Assembly: GCF_012290005.1 (NCBI RefSeq)
Contig: NZ_JAAXMS010000004.1
Location: 124,001-188,000, forward strand
Length of the DNA stretch: 64,000 bases
From: Crateriforma spongiae
GTDB taxonomy: Bacteria > Planctomycetota > Planctomycetia > Pirellulales > Pirellulaceae
Direction of reading: 5' to 3'
The translations under genes were made by a program, and so were the position numbers. Below are positions 62,401 through 64,000 of the stretch, piece after piece; the stretch's first letter is position 1; each line of letters starts with the position of its first letter. Under the pieces are notes generated by a model that worked only from the letters and a program-made list of their open reading frames with translations, was not told the origin of the DNA and made no database searches.

Positions 62401-63488
62401 ACGCGTTCCAGTTTGATCGGCGCGGTGTGGTTGGCGTTCCACTGACAGACATACAGGTTCTTGTCGTCGTCGACGCAGACGTCGTGGCCGTGCATGAACG
62501 GACAGTCGTCGGTCTGGTAAGACTTCTGCAGTTTGCCGTCCTGGTATTCTGGTTCGGTGCCGCCGGGATTGGACACGACTTTGTCGCCGTCCAGAATCGT
62601 CATGAATCCGGTGTGGCCTTTCCAAGCTGAACCGCCCTCCTTGGGCGTCGACCAGCAGACGCCGGCATAGATATTCGTGTCGTCGACAACCGGGCGGCAG
62701 ATTCGCATGTTGGGCAGGGCAACCGTTTTGACGTACTGGCCGTCCAACGTGAAGTACTTGAAACAGCATTCCGAACGTGATGTGCAAACCAACAGCGGTT
62801 GATTCGGATCACGGCGGTCGATGGCCACACCGTGCGCGTTTTTTAGGTTCTGATTTGGATCGTCGTTGTCGCGTCCGCCGAAGTGCCGAATGTATTCGCC
62901 TTTCCAGTTGTACTGAATGATGAAGTCTTTGCCGTAGCCGTCGGCCACATAGATGTCACCGTTGTCGGCGACGGCGGTTTCGGTCGGATTGAAGAAGTCA
63001 CCGGGTTCATACAGGCCGATCGTCTGTGGGTGGCCGATGTCGAAGATCACGCGACCGTCACGGGTGGTCTTGGTCACACGCCCGGCGTTGCGGATGGATT
63101 TTCCGTTGGCGTCCAGCGTCCAACCCGAATCGGTGACCAACAGGTTTTGTTCGTCGCCTTCGTCCACCAACGTCAATCCGTGGCCGCCGGGGAACATCGT
63201 GCCCCAGGTGCTGAGCAGTTCCCCGGACTTGTCGAAAATCATGATGTTGTTGTGCGGGTGATCGCCCACCATGATCAGTTGACCGTCACGGTCTTGGACC
63301 ATTTCGTGGCAGTTCAGGATCGGGTATCGCAGCGGGCTGACTTTGGCCCAGTCGTTGATCACGCGATACCGATAATCGCCGTGGCCGATGACGGGCCGTT
63401 CCGCCTCGGCGGCGGACGATGATCGGGAAAGAATGGTGACGGATGCGGCGATAGCGGCGGATTGTTTGACGAAGTCGCGTCGTTGCAT
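62397..63488 (-). CDS. TAT-exported NHL-type beta-propeller protein
   Basis: 363 aa. TAT signal QRRDFVKQSAAIAASVTIL from ATG 63488. The mature part has repeated beta-propeller blades (DGQLIMVGDHPHNNIMIFDK, NGDIYVADGYGKDFIIQYNW, KNAHGVAIDRRDPNQPLLVC, GHDVCVDDDKNLYVCQWNAN) in NHL style. The function is unknown; related planctomycete proteins are often near sulfatase or DUF1501 genes, as here, where a sulfatase begins divergently at 63744. Confidence 0.82.
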   Translation of the reverse strand: MQRRDFVKQSAAIAASVTILSRSSSAAEAERPVIGHGDYRYRVINDWAKVSPLRYPILNCHEMVQDRDGQLIMVGDHPHNNIMIFDKSGELLSTWGTMFPGGHGLTLVDEGDEQNLLVTDSGWTLDANGKSIRNAGRVTKTTRDGRVIFDIGHPQTIGLYEPGDFFNPTETAVADNGDIYVADGYGKDFIIQYNWKGEYIRHFGGRDNDDPNQNLKNAHGVAIDRRDPNQPLLVCTSRSECCFKYFTLDGQYVKTVALPNMRICRPVVDDTNIYAGVCWSTPKEGGSAWKGHTGFMTILDGDKVVSNPGGTEPEYQDGKLQKSYQTDDCPFMHGHDVCVDDDKNLYVCQWNANHTAPIKLERV

Positions 63489-63743
63489 GTCGTGGTCAGT
63501 GCCGGCTGGCAAGAAAGAGGAATGGCTTGGTCGTGATCGAAATCGAGGCGGAAGTATCGTCACCGACGGCCGCACTGTCTTGCACATCAGCCGCACGGCT
63601 GTGCAAAAAAGCGGCAAGGTTTGTCAACGCCGTTCTTGGCCGCCGTTTTGGGCGATGAGCCCAGCGGTGCAGGTGGTTTTGATACAATCCGCGACCTTTT
63701 CCGTGACGCTTCGACCCGCCAATCTTGCGAGCCTACCGCCGCC

Positions 63744-64000
63744 GTGGACCGACCTAATATCATCTTCATCATCACCGACCAGCAGCGTTACGACACGATT
63801 GCCGAGCTGGGATTCCCCCACATGGACACGCCGAATTTGGATCGGTTGGTTCGCGAAGGCGTCAGTTTTGATCAGTGTCACGTGACGGCGGCGTCCTGTG
63901 CGGCGGCCCGCGCCAGCTTGTTCAAAGGCTACTTTCCGCACACCACGGGGATTCTGAAGAACGCCGACCGCTGGCGACGCAGCTGGATCGAATCGCTGAA
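63744..64000 (+). CDS. Sulfatase, N-terminal part (runs off the window)
   Basis: The start is GTG 63744, open to the window end. The first residues give PNIIFIITDQQRYDTI (metal-binding Asp and the DQQR typical of choline/aryl sulfatases), then HMDTPNLDRLVREGVSFDQC and SCAAARASLFKGYFPHTTGI. The formylglycine site reads C-A-A-A-R, a CxAxR form instead of CxPxR. No signal peptide is evident, so it may be cytoplasmic or use a longer start. It is divergent from the propeller gene. Confidence 0.85.
   Translation, partial: MDRPNIIFIITDQQRYDTIAELGFPHMDTPNLDRLVREGVSFDQCHVTAASCAAARASLFKGYFPHTTGILKNADRWRRSWIESL

Noticed and set aside
63582-63608. Hairpin TTGCACA ... TGTGCAAAAAA between propeller and sulfatase genes
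   Set aside because: The run is A on the plus strand and lies 5' of the stem on the minus strand, so it does not fit an intrinsic terminator on either.

Overview
The window looks like a chromosomal piece of a marine planctomycete, family Pirellulaceae (Rhodopirellula/Rubripirellula/Crateriforma type). The evidence is a cytochrome-c/DUF1549/DUF1553 protein and part of a second one, one of them followed by a DUF1501 protein; several sulfatases; PEP-CTERM and TAT-like secretion signals; lpx genes; C30-carotenoid-type genes; and intergenic cassettes typical of the group. Most of the window is fairly GC-rich. Two stretches, about 7.93-14.25 kb and 26.2-28.5 kb, are visibly AT-richer.

Layout. 0-2.3 kb: a partial DUF1549/DUF1553 gene and a DUF1501 gene, followed by an inverted-repeat (MITE-like) element. 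2.8-15.4 kb: a Wzy-type exopolysaccharide locus. It has a Wza-like export lipoprotein and a Cys-rich lipoprotein (minus strand), then a WbaP-like initiating transferase, acetyltransferase, sulfotransferase, Wzx flippase, family 2 glycosyltransferase, a phosphoribosyltransferase/HAD-phosphatase pair and a Wzy polymerase. A convergent PEP-CTERM gene closes it. 15.8-28.5 kb: tRNA-Arg(ACG), an N-formylglutamate amidohydrolase-like gene, an SH3-like exported protein, tandem repeats, an acidic planctomycete protein, a complete cytochrome-c/DUF1549/DUF1553 gene, an M28 peptidase, a DUF1573 gene broken by a 13-bp duplication, and a second MITE copy. 28.8-37.9 kb: a degenerate PilB/GspE-like protein with PilT, a Wzc-type tyrosine kinase that probably serves the EPS locus, and exported, zinc-ribbon and PH-domain proteins. 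38.0-41.7 kb: a lipid A block skp-lpxC-lpxA-oxidoreductase. 42-52.7 kb: a small lipoprotein, a receiver protein, a NatA/NatB transporter whose permease is fused to a CPBP protease, a nitroreductase, a sulfatase, an RRM protein divergent from a DEAD-box helicase, and an SGNH hydrolase. 53-57 kb: GH16, nucleoside hydrolase and DUF5060/DUF4038 glycosidase-like genes among repeats. 57.2-62.4 kb: a carotenoid-finishing cluster (aldehyde dehydrogenase, CrtN/CrtP-like desaturase/oxidase, acyltransferase, glycosyltransferase). The window ends with a TAT-exported beta-propeller and a partial sulfatase.

The strongest leads are: (1) a phosphoribosyltransferase overlapping a HAD phosphatase inside the EPS locus, a candidate PRPP-dependent ribofuranosylation pair; (2) the 10-mer TGCACCGGAG, present 11 times on both strands in three coding registers and once between genes, which suggests selection on the DNA itself; (3) a 13-bp tandem duplication that splits a DUF1573 gene and could be reversible; (4) a PilB/GspE-like protein without a Walker A lysine beside an intact PilT. 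All functions are inferred from motifs read by eye; no database search was run.
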